A stretch of DNA of 64,000 nt from Streptomyces alfalfae (GCF_004127445.1 NZ_QEXM01000009.1:1-64000), one strand, 5' to 3'; shown: positions 23,504 to 32,983, counted from the stretch's first letter. Notes: generated from the sequence alone by a model not told the origin. A program made the numbers and translations.

Positions 23504-25453
23504 ATGAGCCGCCTGAGCATCCGCCGCCCCCTCGGCCGCAGCCGCGACCCCGCCCGCACCCGCGCCCCGCTCGCCCTCGCACTGCCCGCGCTGCTCGCGA
23601 TCGCGTTCCTGCTGATGCCGCTCATCGGCATCCTCGCCCGCACCACGTGGGGGGACCTCGGCGCCCACCTGTCCGCGCCCGGCGTCACCCGGGCCCTGAA
23701 GCTGTCCCTGCTCGTCTCCTTCTGGGCGCTCGGCCTCTCGCTGCTGCTCGGGGTGCCGCTGGCCTGGCTGCTCGCCCGCGTCGACTTCCCCGGCAAGGCG
23801 GTCGTGCGCTCCCTGGTGCTCCTGCCGATGGTGCTGCCGCCGACCGTCGGCGGCGTCGCGCTCCTCCTCGGCTTCGGGCGGCGCGGACTGCTCGGCCCCT
23901 GGCTGGAGGACACCTTCGGCGTCGTGCTGCCCTTCCACACGTCGGGAGCGGTGATCGCGGCGACGTTCGTGGCGATGCCGTTCCTGGTCATCAGCCTGGA
24001 GGGGGCGCTCGGCGGCCTCCGGCCCGGCTACGAGGAGACGGCGGCCTCGCTCGGGGCCCCGCCGGTCCGGGTGTTCCTCACCGTCACGCTGCCCATGGTC
24101 ACCCCCGGGCTGATCGCGGGAGCCGCGCTGACCTGGGCGCGGGCCCTCGGCGAGTTCGGGGCGACGATCACCTTCGCGGGCAACCTCCCCGGCACCACCC
24201 AGACCCTGCCGCTCCAGGTGTACCTGCTGCTCCAGGACTCCCCGGAGGCCGCGACCTCCCTGTCGCTGTTGCTCCTCGCCATCGCGATGGCCGTGCTGAT
24301 CGGGCTGCGCGGGCGGTGGACGACGGGGGCGGCGGTACGGGTGCGGCCGCCGCGCGCCGACGAGCCGCCGCCCGCCCCGGCCGACGAGACCCCGCCACCG
24401 CCCGCGCCCGCCGGGAAGTGGTCCCTGCACGCCGACGTCACCGGACACGACGAACTGACCCTCGACGCGGACCCCGGCACCACCATCGCCGTCGTCGGCC
24501 CCAACGGCGCGGGCAAGACGACGCTGCTGCGCGCCCTGCTCGGCCTCACGCCACGCGCCCACGCCCGGCTGCGGCTCGGCGAACGCGACGTCACCGCGCT
24601 GCCGCCGCACCGCCGCCGCGTCGCCTGGGTGCCCCAGGAGGGCGCGCTCTTCCCGCACTTGAGCGCCCTCGGCAACACCGCCTACGGGCTGCGCGCCCAG
24701 GGTGTCCGGCGCGCCGAGGCCCGCCGCGAGGCACAGCGGTGGCTCGACCGGCTCGGCGTCGGCGGCCTCGCGCACCGCAGGCCCGCCCAGCTCTCTGGCG
24801 GCCAGGCCCAACGTGTCGCGCTGGCCCGCGCGCTGGCGGCGAGGCCCCGGCTGCTGCTCCTCGACGAACCGCTCGCCGCCCTCGACCAGACCACCCGCGC
24901 CCACGTGCGCCACACCCTGCGGCGCCACCTGGACGGCTTCGGCGGGGTCTGCCTCATCGTCACGCACGACCCCGTGGAGGCCGTGTCGCTGGCCGACCGG
25001 GTCCTCGTGCTCGACGAGGGACGGACGTTGCAGGACGCGCCGCCGGCCGAGGTCACCCGGCATCCCCGCTCGCCCTGGGTGGCGCGGATGCTCGGCCGCA
25101 ACGCCTGGCCGGGCACCGCCGGAGCGGACGGCACGCTCGCCCTGGCGGGGGAGGGGCGCCTGGTCGTCGCCGATCCGCCGGCCCCGGGGGCGCGGGCGCT
25201 CGCCGTCATCGCCCCCGAGGCGGTCTCCGTCCACCGCGAGCGGCCCGAGGGCAGCCCGCGCAACGTCTGGCAGGGGACCGTGCGGGAGATCACCACCGCG
25301 GGCAGCCGCCTGCGCGTCCTGGTCACCTCGGGCGAGGCGCCCGACCTGGTCGCTGAGATCACCCCGCAGGCGGCGGTGGAACTGGGGCTGGCGGACGGGG
25401 CCGAGGTGTGGACCAGCGTGAAGGCGACGGAGGTGTCGGTGGTGACGCTCTGA
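23504..25453 (+). CDS. modBC: Molybdate ABC transporter, permease and ATPase fused in one protein
   Basis: Residues 1-280 are a ModB permease with about five or six helices and the cytoplasmic EAA-type loop (GGLRPGYEETAASLGAPPVRVFLTVTLPM in overlapping form). A Pro-rich linker (about residues 285-305) joins it to a ModC ATPase: Walker A GPNGAGKTTL (about residue 330), signature LSGGQAQRVALARAL, Walker B LLLLDEPLAALD, H-loop VTHD. A C-terminal TOBE/Mop domain (residues 585-649, NVWQGTVREITTAGS...) is a molybdate-binding regulatory domain. Usually these are separate genes; the junction here shows no stop or frameshift. The ATG at 23504 is preferred over TTG at 23501. Confidence 0.95.
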   Translation: MSRLSIRRPLGRSRDPARTRAPLALALPALLAIAFLLMPLIGILARTTWGDLGAHLSAPGVTRALKLSLLVSFWALGLSLLLGVPLAWLLARVDFPGKAVVRSLVLLPMVLPPTVGGVALLLGFGRRGLLGPWLEDTFGVVLPFHTSGAVIAATFVAMPFLVISLEGALGGLRPGYEETAASLGAPPVRVFLTVTLPMVTPGLIAGAALTWARALGEFGATITFAGNLPGTTQTLPLQVYLLLQDSPEAATSLSLLLLAIAMAVLIGLRGRWTTGAAVRVRPPRADEPPPAPADETPPPPAPAGKWSLHADVTGHDELTLDADPGTTIAVVGPNGAGKTTLLRALLGLTPRAHARLRLGERDVTALPPHRRRVAWVPQEGALFPHLSALGNTAYGLRAQGVRRAEARREAQRWLDRLGVGGLAHRRPAQLSGGQAQRVALARALAARPRLLLLDEPLAALDQTTRAHVRHTLRRHLDGFGGVCLIVTHDPVEAVSLADRVLVLDEGRTLQDAPPAEVTRHPRSPWVARMLGRNAWPGTAGADGTLALAGEGRLVVADPPAPGARALAVIAPEAVSVHRERPEGSPRNVWQGTVREITTAGSRLRVLVTSGEAPDLVAEITPQAAVELGLADGAEVWTSVKATEVSVVTL

Positions 25454-25475
25454 GGGGCCGCCCGCCGCGCCCTCG

Positions 25476-26216
25476 TCAGGTCAGGTTCAGGCCGCCGTCG
25501 AGCAGGATGACCTCGCCCGTGAGGTAGGCGCTGGCGAGCACCGAGGCCACCAGGTCCGCCACGTCGGACGGCTGGGCCGGGCGGTGCATGGGGGCCCGCT
25601 CCCGCCACAGCTCGTGCGCCCGCGCCCAGTCCTTCGTCATCGGGGTGTCCACGAGGCCGGGCGCCACCGCGTTGACCCGCACCTCGGGGCCGAGGGCGGC
25701 GGCGAGCAGCCGGGTCACGTGGTTCAGCGCGGCCTTGCTCGCCGCGTACGGCACCGAGGAGCCCTTGGGGCGCACCCCGGCGTGGCTGGTGACGTTCACG
25801 ATGGCGCCGCCCCCCGGGGAGCGGCGCAGGGCGGGCAGGGCCGCCGTGCACAGCACCCAGGGGGCGATCAGATTGACCTCGAGGAGCCGCCGCCAGTCGT
25901 CGGGGGTCGCCGCGGCCAGGTCGTCGTGGGGGATGGGCCAGCTGATGCCGGCGTTGTTCACCAGGACGTCGAGGCGTCCGCAGCGTTCGAGCGCCGTCTC
26001 GACCAGGCCCCTGGCCTCGTCCTCCACCGCCAGGTCGGCCCGTGCGTACGTCCCGCCGAGCTCCGCCGCGAGCGCCTCGCCCGCATGGGTGCTGCGCCGG
26101 GAGTGCACCACGACCCGGGCGCCGTCCGCCGCCAGTCTGCGCGCGACGGCCTCGCCGATGCCGGACGTGGAGCCGGTGACCAGGGCGACGGGGCGGTCGG
26201 ACGGTTCAGTGATCAT
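25476..26216 (-). CDS. Short-chain dehydrogenase/reductase (SDR) family protein
   Basis: The 246-residue classical SDR has the NAD(P)-binding TGSTSGIGEAVA motif near residue 15, VNNAGIS (about 90), the catalytic Ser (NVTSHAG) and the YAASK motif with catalytic Tyr and Lys (about residue 155), and the PGLVDTPMTK stretch. A Ser/Arg pair (HSRRST) after strand 2 suggests NADP(H). Substrate is unknown. It faces the modBC stop with 22 bases between, and follows the histidine kinase gene on the same strand with a gap of about 55 bases. The start at ATG 26216 was chosen over one six residues upstream. Confidence 0.9.
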   Translation of the reverse strand: MITEPSDRPVALVTGSTSGIGEAVARRLAADGARVVVHSRRSTHAGEALAAELGGTYARADLAVEDEARGLVETALERCGRLDVLVNNAGISWPIPHDDLAAATPDDWRRLLEVNLIAPWVLCTAALPALRRSPGGGAIVNVTSHAGVRPKGSSVPYAASKAALNHVTRLLAAALGPEVRVNAVAPGLVDTPMTKDWARAHELWRERAPMHRPAQPSDVADLVASVLASAYLTGEVILLDGGLNLT

Positions 26217-26271
26217 GTCTCCGGATCCTGCCACGGGGCCCCGGCGCCCGGTGCGGCGGTGTCCGCGCCGC

Positions 26272-27861
26272 TCAGAGCGGCGCCTGCCAGGTGACCGTGG
26301 TGCCCGTGCCCTCCCCGCCCGTGCCCTCCCCGCCCCTGCTCCCTCCGGCGGTGTCCCCGCTGTCCGTGTGCCCGTCGTCGTACACGGTCAGGCGCACGCC
26401 CTCCCGTCCGTCGGGGAGCGTCGCCCGCGCGTCGACCGCCACGTCGATCCGGGTGACGCCGGTCCTGCGGGACGTGGCGGCCAGGGCGCGGCGCAGCGCG
26501 GCGAGGAGGTGGCCGGCGGCGGCCCTGCGGACGCGGGCGTCGACGGCGCCGTTGAAGTGCACCGACGGCTGGACGCCGAGGACCGCGGCGGCGCCCGCCG
26601 TCTCGCGCAGGACCTTGCCGCGGAAGGTGGAGGGCGCGTCGGCGGGCGGCTGCTGGAGGGCGAAGATGGCCGTGCGGACCTCCTGGATGGTGGACTCTAG
26701 CTCGTCCACGGCGTGGTCGAGCGTGGCCTCCACCGGGGTGGACCTCGCCCGGCGGCGCGTCGACTCCAGCATCATGCCCGTGGCGAAGAGCCGCTGGACG
26801 ACGAGGTCGTGCAGGTCGCGCGCGATGCGGTCGCGGTCCTCGAAGACGGCGAGGCGCTGCCGGCTCCGCTGGGCGTCGGCGAGGACGAGGGCGAGGGCGG
26901 CCTGCGAGGCGAACTGGGTGGCGAGCAGCCGTTCGGCCGCGGTGTAGGCGGGGGCGCCGCGTCTGCGGGGCAGCGCGAGCGTGCCGATGAGCCGGCCGCC
27001 CGCCTGGAGCGGCAGCATCATGCTGGGGCCGAAGCGGACGCGTACGTGCGTCGTCATCCGGGGGTCGGTCGCGGAGTCGTCGATGAACACCGGTTCGCCG
27101 CCCAGCAGTTGGGTCAGGACCGCGCTGCCGGGTTCGATGGTGGTGCCGATGAGGTCGTTGTGGCCGTCGTCGTGCGGGGGCCGGCCGCGTGCGGGGCCGG
27201 GGGTGGCGGGGCCCGCCGGGCGTTGCCGGGCCGAGGCGCCCCAGCCGTGGGGCGCGCCGTCCGTCGAGGCCGCGACGATGCGCATGCCGCCCGCCTCCGT
27301 GGGCTGGAGGACCACGCCCGCCGCCGCGTCCGCGAGGATGCGCGCCCGGTCCGCGACCGTCTCCAGGGCGTCGGCCGCCGCTCCGCCCGTGAGCAGGGCC
27401 GTGGTGACCGCCGCCGCGCCCTCGATCCAGCGCTCGCGGCGGCGGGCCGCCTCGAACAGGCGGGCGTTGCCGATCGCGATGCCGGCCTGGCTCGCCAGGA
27501 TTCTGAGGAGCTGCCGGTCCTCCTCGGTGAACGGCCCGTCCGCCTTCCCGGCCAGCAGCAGGTCGCCGAACGGCTCGCCGTGCACGTGCACCGGCACGCG
27601 GATGACGTCGCCCCCGGCCTCGTCCGGCACCGGCGGCGCACCGCCGGGGCGGCGCACGGGCCCGCCCGCGACGAACAGCTCGGCCGGAACGTCGGGCCCG
27701 GCGCCGGCGGCGCCGAGCGTGCCGTGGGCGGCGCCGGTCAGCCGGGCCGCGCTGTCCACGACGTGCTGGAGCGTGGCGCGCAGGTCGAGGTCCGTGCCGA
27801 CGCCGAGGACCGCGTCGAGCAGCGGCATCGAGGACAGCGGGGTGTCGGCTCCGTCGGGCAT
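26272..27861 (-). CDS. GAF-domain sensor histidine kinase (DevS/NarX type), orphan
   Basis: About 529 residues: an N-terminal GAF-like domain (residues 15-170), a second GAF-like domain (about 190-355), and the HisKA_3 dimerisation helix DRDRIARDLHDLVVQRLF with phospho-accepting His near residue 375. The C-terminal ATPase domain is weak: the N-box region reads LRRALAATSRR where an Asn is expected, and the G1 region is VYDDGHTDSGD. It ends in a Gly-rich tail. Signals sensed by the GAF domains are unknown. No response regulator is adjacent. It follows mbl closely on the same strand. The start is ATG 27861 or GTG 27870, with GGAG better spaced for the former. Confidence 0.85.
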   Translation of the reverse strand: MPDGADTPLSSMPLLDAVLGVGTDLDLRATLQHVVDSAARLTGAAHGTLGAAGAGPDVPAELFVAGGPVRRPGGAPPVPDEAGGDVIRVPVHVHGEPFGDLLLAGKADGPFTEEDRQLLRILASQAGIAIGNARLFEAARRRERWIEGAAAVTTALLTGGAAADALETVADRARILADAAAGVVLQPTEAGGMRIVAASTDGAPHGWGASARQRPAGPATPGPARGRPPHDDGHNDLIGTTIEPGSAVLTQLLGGEPVFIDDSATDPRMTTHVRVRFGPSMMLPLQAGGRLIGTLALPRRRGAPAYTAAERLLATQFASQAALALVLADAQRSRQRLAVFEDRDRIARDLHDLVVQRLFATGMMLESTRRRARSTPVEATLDHAVDELESTIQEVRTAIFALQQPPADAPSTFRGKVLRETAGAAAVLGVQPSVHFNGAVDARVRRAAAGHLLAALRRALAATSRRTGVTRIDVAVDARATLPDGREGVRLTVYDDGHTDSGDTAGGSRGGEGTGGEGTGTTVTWQAPL

Positions 27862-27903
27862 CCGCGTCACGTACTCCGTCGAGGGTCTGCGCCCGCGCGC
27901 GGG

Positions 27904-28941
27904 TCAGCCGGACAGGGGGTCCAGGACCAGCGGCTGGATCTTGCCCTCCAGCATGGCGCCCAGGCCGAGCACGGCGGCGGTGTCCGGCCGCTCGGCGATG
28001 TGCACGGGCATGCCCGTGGCGTCCCGCAGCATCGTGTCGAGGCCCGGGAGCAGCGCGCTGCCGCCGACCATCGTCATCCCGCGGTCCACCAGGTCGGCGA
28101 CCAGCTCGGGCGGGCAGTCCCGCAGCACCTGGCCGATACCGTCGAGCACGGTGGTGAGCGGGGTGTGCAGGGCCTCGCGGACGGCGGCGGTGTCGACGTG
28201 GACCGAGCGGGCCAGGCCGGTCACGACGTCCCTGCCGTGGATCTCGGTGGACTCGGGGCCGTCCTGGTTGATGCCGTTGCCGTGCAGGGCGATGTGGAGG
28301 GGGCGCACGGACTGCAGGGGCAGCATCAGCGCGTGCCGCTGGCGCAGGTGCTGCACGATGGCGTTGTCGATGGCCTGACCGCCGACCGGGATGCGCTCGG
28401 CGGTGACGATCGCGCCGAGGGAGAGGACCGCCACCTGCGTGGACGCGGAGCCGCAGACCAGGATCATCGTGGCCTCGGGCTGCTCCACGGGCATCCCGCA
28501 GCCGACCGCCGCCGCGATGAGGGTGTCCACCAGTTCGACCCGGCGGGCGCCGAGTCCGACCATCGTCTCGACCGCCGCGCGCCGGGACAGCGGGTCCGCG
28601 TCGTGCGGGGTGCAGACGGCGGCGCGCAGCCGGGGTTTGCGGCGCAGGGTGCGGCGGAGCTTCTCGCCGATCAGCTGGCGCAGCATCCGCTGGGCCATCT
28701 CGATGTCGACGATGGTGCCGCCGGACACGGGGCGGACCACGCGGATGTAGTCGGGGGTGCGGCCCGTCATCTCCTCGGCGAAGCGGCCGACCGCGATGAG
28801 ACCGCCCGTCCGGGTGTTGACCGCGGCGGCGCTCGGCTCGTCGACGACGAGGCCGGCGCCCTTCACGAACACCCGGGTCCTCGCGGCCCCCATGTCGACG
28901 GCGACGTGGCAGCGGCGCAACTGCTCCAGACTGACGGTCAT
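27904..28941 (-). CDS. mbl: MreB-like actin homologue
   Basis: The 345-residue protein is of the MreB/Mbl family, bacterial actins that form membrane-bound filaments guiding wall synthesis; in Streptomyces they act mainly in spore-wall formation. The phosphate-1 motif VAVDMGAARTRVFV, the PVSGGTIVDIEMAQRMLRQLI segment and the adenosine motif TMVGGSALLPGLD are clear. The phosphate-2 motif, DIGGGTT in typical MreB, is here VCGSASTQVAV, so nucleotide hydrolysis may be altered. GGGAGG precedes the ATG at 28941. It leads a same-strand group with the histidine kinase and the SDR. Confidence 0.88.
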   Translation of the reverse strand: MTVSLEQLRRCHVAVDMGAARTRVFVKGAGLVVDEPSAAAVNTRTGGLIAVGRFAEEMTGRTPDYIRVVRPVSGGTIVDIEMAQRMLRQLIGEKLRRTLRRKPRLRAAVCTPHDADPLSRRAAVETMVGLGARRVELVDTLIAAAVGCGMPVEQPEATMILVCGSASTQVAVLSLGAIVTAERIPVGGQAIDNAIVQHLRQRHALMLPLQSVRPLHIALHGNGINQDGPESTEIHGRDVVTGLARSVHVDTAAVREALHTPLTTVLDGIGQVLRDCPPELVADLVDRGMTMVGGSALLPGLDTMLRDATGMPVHIAERPDTAAVLGLGAMLEGKIQPLVLDPLSG

Positions 28942-29263
28942 GGCAGATCCTCCCGAGAGCGCGGACCGTTCGGGCCACCGAACGGCGGTCCTGTCTCGCA
29001 TCGTGCGGCGCTCGCGGACGGGGCGCGCGTCAAGCTGAGCCGGGCGGGGTGCCGCCGGACGGGTGAAGTGCGTCCCCGGGCGCGCCCGGAGCCGGGGGGA
29101 GGGCGCCGGGGGCCGGTGTCCGCCGTTCCGCCGCCGCTGGCGGGTAGCCGCCCCGGCGGCTTTCCGCCACGCATCGTCAACTCCCGTACCCGACAGGCTC
29201 CCTGACACTCTTCGCAGCACTCGGGCGTCACCCGGCCCGGGGCAGACGAAGAGAGGCAGCCCC
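28942..29263. other. Divergent promoter region between mbl and the S8 protease gene
   Basis: A hairpin-capable inverted repeat, CCGTTCGG (28966-28973) and CCGAACGG (28978-28985), lies 25-44 bases upstream of the mbl start, where it could be an operator or a 5' leader hairpin. The remainder is GC-rich with no gene. GAGAGG before 29264 is the ribosome site of the protease gene. Promoter boxes were not identifiable. Confidence 0.6.
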
Positions 29264-32200
29264 ATGACCAGAGCCCCCGCACGGCGAAGAGCCGGGCGCG
29301 CGGCCGTCCTCGGTCTCGCGTTCGCCCTGCTTCCCGCCGGGCAGAGCGTCGCCGAAGGCCCCGCGGCCGACGCCCCGCCGCAGCGCACGGCGCGCGCCGC
29401 CCACACCGTCACCCTCATCACCGGCGACCGGGTCACCGTCACCCCGCTGCCCGGCGGCAAGCAGACCGTCACCGTCGAGCGGCCCCCGGGCGCGAGCGGA
29501 GCCGTGCGGAGCCGGATAACGGAGGGGAACATCACCGTCGTACCGGACGAGGCGCGGCCCCACCTCCGCTCGGGGGTACTGGACGAGCGGCTGTTCGACG
29601 TCACCGGGCTGATCCGGCAGGGGTACGCCGAGAAGGCCGGCGAGGAGGGACGGCCGCTCCCGCTCATCGTGACCTACGGCAAGAAGGCGCGCGGCGCGCC
29701 CGAGGTGCCGCGCGGCGCCGAGAAGGTGCGGTCCCTGCCCAGCGTCTGGGGGGTCGCCGTCACCGCCGAGCGGCCCGGCGTCCTCTGGCGGTCCGTGACC
29801 GCTGGGGCGTCCGGCGTCGACAAGGTCTGGCTGGACGGCCGGGTCGAGGCCGACATGGCGCGGAGCAACGCGCAGATCGGCGCCCCCGAGGCCTGGGAGG
29901 CGGGCCTCACGGGCAAGGGCGTGAAGGTCGCCGTCCTCGACACCGGGTACGACGCGGACCACCCCGACCTCAAGGGGCGCGTCGGCGAGAGCAGGAGTTT
30001 CATCGCGGGCGAGGGCGTCGCCGACCGCGACGGGCACGGCACCCACGTGGCGTCCACCGTCGGCGGCAGCGGCGCCGCGTCGGAGGGGAACAAGGAGAAG
30101 GGCGTCGCGCCCGGCGCGGAGCTCGCCGTCGGCAAGGTGCTCAGCGACGAGGGCTTCGGCAGCGAGTCGGAGGTCATCGCCGGGATGGAGTGGGCCGCGA
30201 AGGACGTCGGCGCCGAGATCGTGTCGATGAGCCTCGGCTCCGACGGGGCGAGCGACGGCACCGACCCCATGGCCACCGCCGTGAACTCCCTCTCGAAGGA
30301 GACCGGCGCCCTCTTCGTCGTCGCGGCGGGCAACACCGGGGCGCCCTCGTCCATCGGCTCGCCGGGCGCCGCCGACTCCGCGCTGACCATCGGCGCCGTC
30401 GACTCCGCCGACGAGGCCGCGTACTTCACCAGCCAGGGGCCGCGGGCCGGTGACCACGCCCTCAAGCCCGACCTGTCCGCGCCCGGCGTCGGCATCCTCG
30501 CCGCCCGCTCCCGTCTCACCGCCGGCGAGGGCCCGTACACCGAGATGAGCGGCACGTCGATGGCGACCCCGCACGTCGCGGGCGCCGCCGCCCTGCTGGC
30601 CGAGCGGCACCCCGACTGGCAGGGCGGCCGGCTCAAGGACGCCCTGATGTCCGGCTCCGCACAGCTCGACGCCTCCGCGTACGCGCTGGGCGCCGGACGG
30701 CTGAGCGTGCCCGGCGCCGTCGAGGCGGGGATCACCGCGAGCGGCAGCGTCGACCTCGGGTTCCACGGATGGCCCCACGACGCCGAAGAGCCGGTCGAGC
30801 GGACCATCACGTACACCAACTCCACGGACGAGGACGTGCGGCTGGAGCTGGCCGCACGCGGCGCCGCCGACGGTGTCGCCACGCTCGCCGACACCACCCT
30901 CACCGTCCCCGCGCACGGCGCCGCGTCGACCACCGTCACGGGCGACGGGTCGAAGGCGCCGGTCGGGAACACCAGCGGGGCGGTCGTCGCGAGCGCGGAC
31001 GGCAGGCAGGTCGCGCGTACCGCGTTCGGCCTGGTCAAGGAGGAGGAGCGGTACACGCTCACCGTCCATGTGAAGGACCGGGCCGGCGCGGCCGCCGCCG
31101 CCGACCTGGTGGTGCAGCGGCTCGCCGAGGGCACCGACCCCGTGCCGGCCGCCGTCGGCGACTCCGGCACCCTGAAGCTGCGCCTGAAGCCCGGCACGTA
31201 CGCCGTGACGTCCTTCCTCGACGTGCGCGGCAGCAGGGGCGCGGACTCCCTCGGCCTCGGCTTCCTCGCCGACCCGCAGATCCGCCTCGACCGGGACCGC
31301 GAGATCACCCTGGACGGGCGGGAACTGCGCGAGATCAGGGCCGACGTCGGGCGGCGCACCGAGACCAGGCAACTGCTCATGGAGTACGACAGGAAGGCCG
31401 GCGGCGCCGAGCTGATGGGCGCCGTCCAGGTGCCCCCGACGTACGACAGCGTCTTCGCCGCGCCCACCGAGAAGGTCACTGAGGGCAGCTTCGAGTACCG
31501 CACCGTCTGGCGGCTCGGCAAGCCCGGTGTCGCGGTGAAGGGCCTGCGCGAGGCCGTCGCACAGCCCGGCGGGACCCTCGCCGAGGGGCGGCACACCTGG
31601 CGTCTCGTGGACGCGGGCGACGGGACCCCGGCCGCGTACGAGGGCAAGGACGTGCGCGGAAGGGCCGTCGTCGTCCGGCGTGCGGACGCCGTGTCCACGG
31701 AGGAGCTGGGACAGGCCGCGCAGGACGCGGGCGCGAAGGCGCTGTTCGTGACGGACGACCGGCCGGGTCGGCTCAACGCGTGGTTCGGCACGGACGGCAA
31801 CGCCGACCGGCCGCTCCAGATCGCCTCGGTCGACGCCGCCGACGGGGCGCGGCTCCGCGCGGCGGCCGAGGCGGGCCGGAGCGTCACCAGCACGGGCACC
31901 GTGCACACGCCCTACGTCTACGACCTCTCCGAGGGGTACGAGGGGGCCGTGCCGAAGGATCTCGTTTACGCGCCGAAGGAGCGGGACATCGGGGTCCTCG
32001 ACACCAGGTACCACGCGGTGAAGCCGGCCGAGGGCGGCGGCTTCCGGTACTCCCTCACCGACACCTTCCCCGTCGGCATCGGGTTCCAGGAGCGGATCGC
32101 CTACCCGGCCGAGCGCACGGAGTACGTCTCCACGGGCGAGGGCCAGCTCTGGCACGAGTCGGTGTCCACCGGGCCCGGGGCACTGGAGCAGCGCGGCGGC

Positions 32201-32932
32201 CTCGTCGCCTACCGGGGCGGCGAGCGCGTCGGGCTCGACTGGTTCAAGCCGGTGCTGCACCCCTGGCTCGGCACCGGCCTCGGCTGGGGGCAGACCCGCA
32301 GGGGCAACGACCTGGAGTTCAACGTGCCCGGCTGGGGTGACTCCGGGCCCGACCACACCGGGTTCGGCGACGTGTGGAACGAGCCGTCCATGACCCAGAC
32401 CACCGAGGTCTTCGTGGACGGGAACAGCGTGGACCGGCGGACGGGTTCGGCGGCGTACGTGGGGGACGCGGACCCCGCCGAGCGCACGTACACGGTCGTC
32501 ACCGACACGACGCTCGACCCCGCGCGGTGGGAGCTGGCGACCAAGGGCCACTCCGAGTGGACCTTCCGCTCCAAGAAGACCCCGGAGGGCCGGAAGACGT
32601 CGCTGCCGCTGCTGAACCTCGGCTTCGACGTGGACACGAGCCTCACGGGCGAGGTGCGGGGCGGGCGGACCGTCCCGTTCGGGGTCTTCGCCGAGTACGT
32701 GAAGGGGGCCGAGGGCGGCGGTCGCGTCGGCGGCGCCGCGCTGGCCGTCTCGTACGACGAGGGCAAGACGTGGCGGGACGTCACGCTGCGCCGCGACGGC
32801 GGGAAGGCGTCCTGGCAGGGGAGGCTGAAGATCCCCGCGGACGCCGGCTCCGTCTCGCTGAGGGCGTCCGCCGAGGACGACCGGGGCGGCGGCGTCACCC
32901 AGGAGATCATCCGGGCGGTGGGCGTGCGGTAG
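29264..32932 (+). CDS. Large secreted subtilisin-like serine protease (S8)
   Basis: The 1222-residue exported protease has a signal peptide (residues 1-30, RRRAGRAAVLGLAFALLPAG), a pro-region to about 195, and an S8 catalytic domain with Asp in VAVLDTGYD (about 226), His in GHGTHVAS (about 260), the oxyanion Asn in VVAAGNTG and Ser in GTSMATPHVAG (about 431). The 770-residue C-terminal part has beta-rich repeats and a PA-like segment (VRGRAVVVRRADAVST...AKALFVTDD, about residues 800-840). This architecture is typical of large Streptomyces extracellular proteases, probably for nutrient protein breakdown. A strong hairpin follows. Confidence 0.95.
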   Translation: MTRAPARRRAGRAAVLGLAFALLPAGQSVAEGPAADAPPQRTARAAHTVTLITGDRVTVTPLPGGKQTVTVERPPGASGAVRSRITEGNITVVPDEARPHLRSGVLDERLFDVTGLIRQGYAEKAGEEGRPLPLIVTYGKKARGAPEVPRGAEKVRSLPSVWGVAVTAERPGVLWRSVTAGASGVDKVWLDGRVEADMARSNAQIGAPEAWEAGLTGKGVKVAVLDTGYDADHPDLKGRVGESRSFIAGEGVADRDGHGTHVASTVGGSGAASEGNKEKGVAPGAELAVGKVLSDEGFGSESEVIAGMEWAAKDVGAEIVSMSLGSDGASDGTDPMATAVNSLSKETGALFVVAAGNTGAPSSIGSPGAADSALTIGAVDSADEAAYFTSQGPRAGDHALKPDLSAPGVGILAARSRLTAGEGPYTEMSGTSMATPHVAGAAALLAERHPDWQGGRLKDALMSGSAQLDASAYALGAGRLSVPGAVEAGITASGSVDLGFHGWPHDAEEPVERTITYTNSTDEDVRLELAARGAADGVATLADTTLTVPAHGAASTTVTGDGSKAPVGNTSGAVVASADGRQVARTAFGLVKEEERYTLTVHVKDRAGAAAAADLVVQRLAEGTDPVPAAVGDSGTLKLRLKPGTYAVTSFLDVRGSRGADSLGLGFLADPQIRLDRDREITLDGRELREIRADVGRRTETRQLLMEYDRKAGGAELMGAVQVPPTYDSVFAAPTEKVTEGSFEYRTVWRLGKPGVAVKGLREAVAQPGGTLAEGRHTWRLVDAGDGTPAAYEGKDVRGRAVVVRRADAVSTEELGQAAQDAGAKALFVTDDRPGRLNAWFGTDGNADRPLQIASVDAADGARLRAAAEAGRSVTSTGTVHTPYVYDLSEGYEGAVPKDLVYAPKERDIGVLDTRYHAVKPAEGGGFRYSLTDTFPVGIGFQERIAYPAERTEYVSTGEGQLWHESVSTGPGALEQRGGLVAYRGGERVGLDWFKPVLHPWLGTGLGWGQTRRGNDLEFNVPGWGDSGPDHTGFGDVWNEPSMTQTTEVFVDGNSVDRRTGSAAYVGDADPAERTYTVVTDTTLDPARWELATKGHSEWTFRSKKTPEGRKTSLPLLNLGFDVDTSLTGEVRGGRTVPFGVFAEYVKGAEGGGRVGGAALAVSYDEGKTWRDVTLRRDGGKASWQGRLKIPADAGSVSLRASAEDDRGGGVTQEIIRAVGVR

Positions 32933-32950
32933 GGGCACGGGCGCCGGGGC

Positions 32951-32982
32951 ACCGGGCGGGCCGGGACCCCGGCCCGCCCGGT
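32951..32982. terminator. Bidirectional hairpin between the S8 protease and matB
   Basis: ACCGGGCGGGCCGGG (32951-32965) pairs perfectly with CCCGGCCCGCCCGGT (32968-32982), ending two bases from the matB stop. The genes converge on it. There is no U-tract. Confidence 0.75.
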
Positions 32983-32983
32983 C

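Noticed and set aside
26213..28978. A 921-codon minus-strand frame spanning the histidine kinase and mbl
   Set aside because: It is in a different frame from both genes and is composed of Arg/Pro/Ala-rich artefact sequence.
29228..32938. A 1236-codon open frame on the minus strand opposite the S8 protease
   Set aside because: Antisense shadow of a gene with an intact catalytic triad and signal peptide; the shadow has no recognisable motif.
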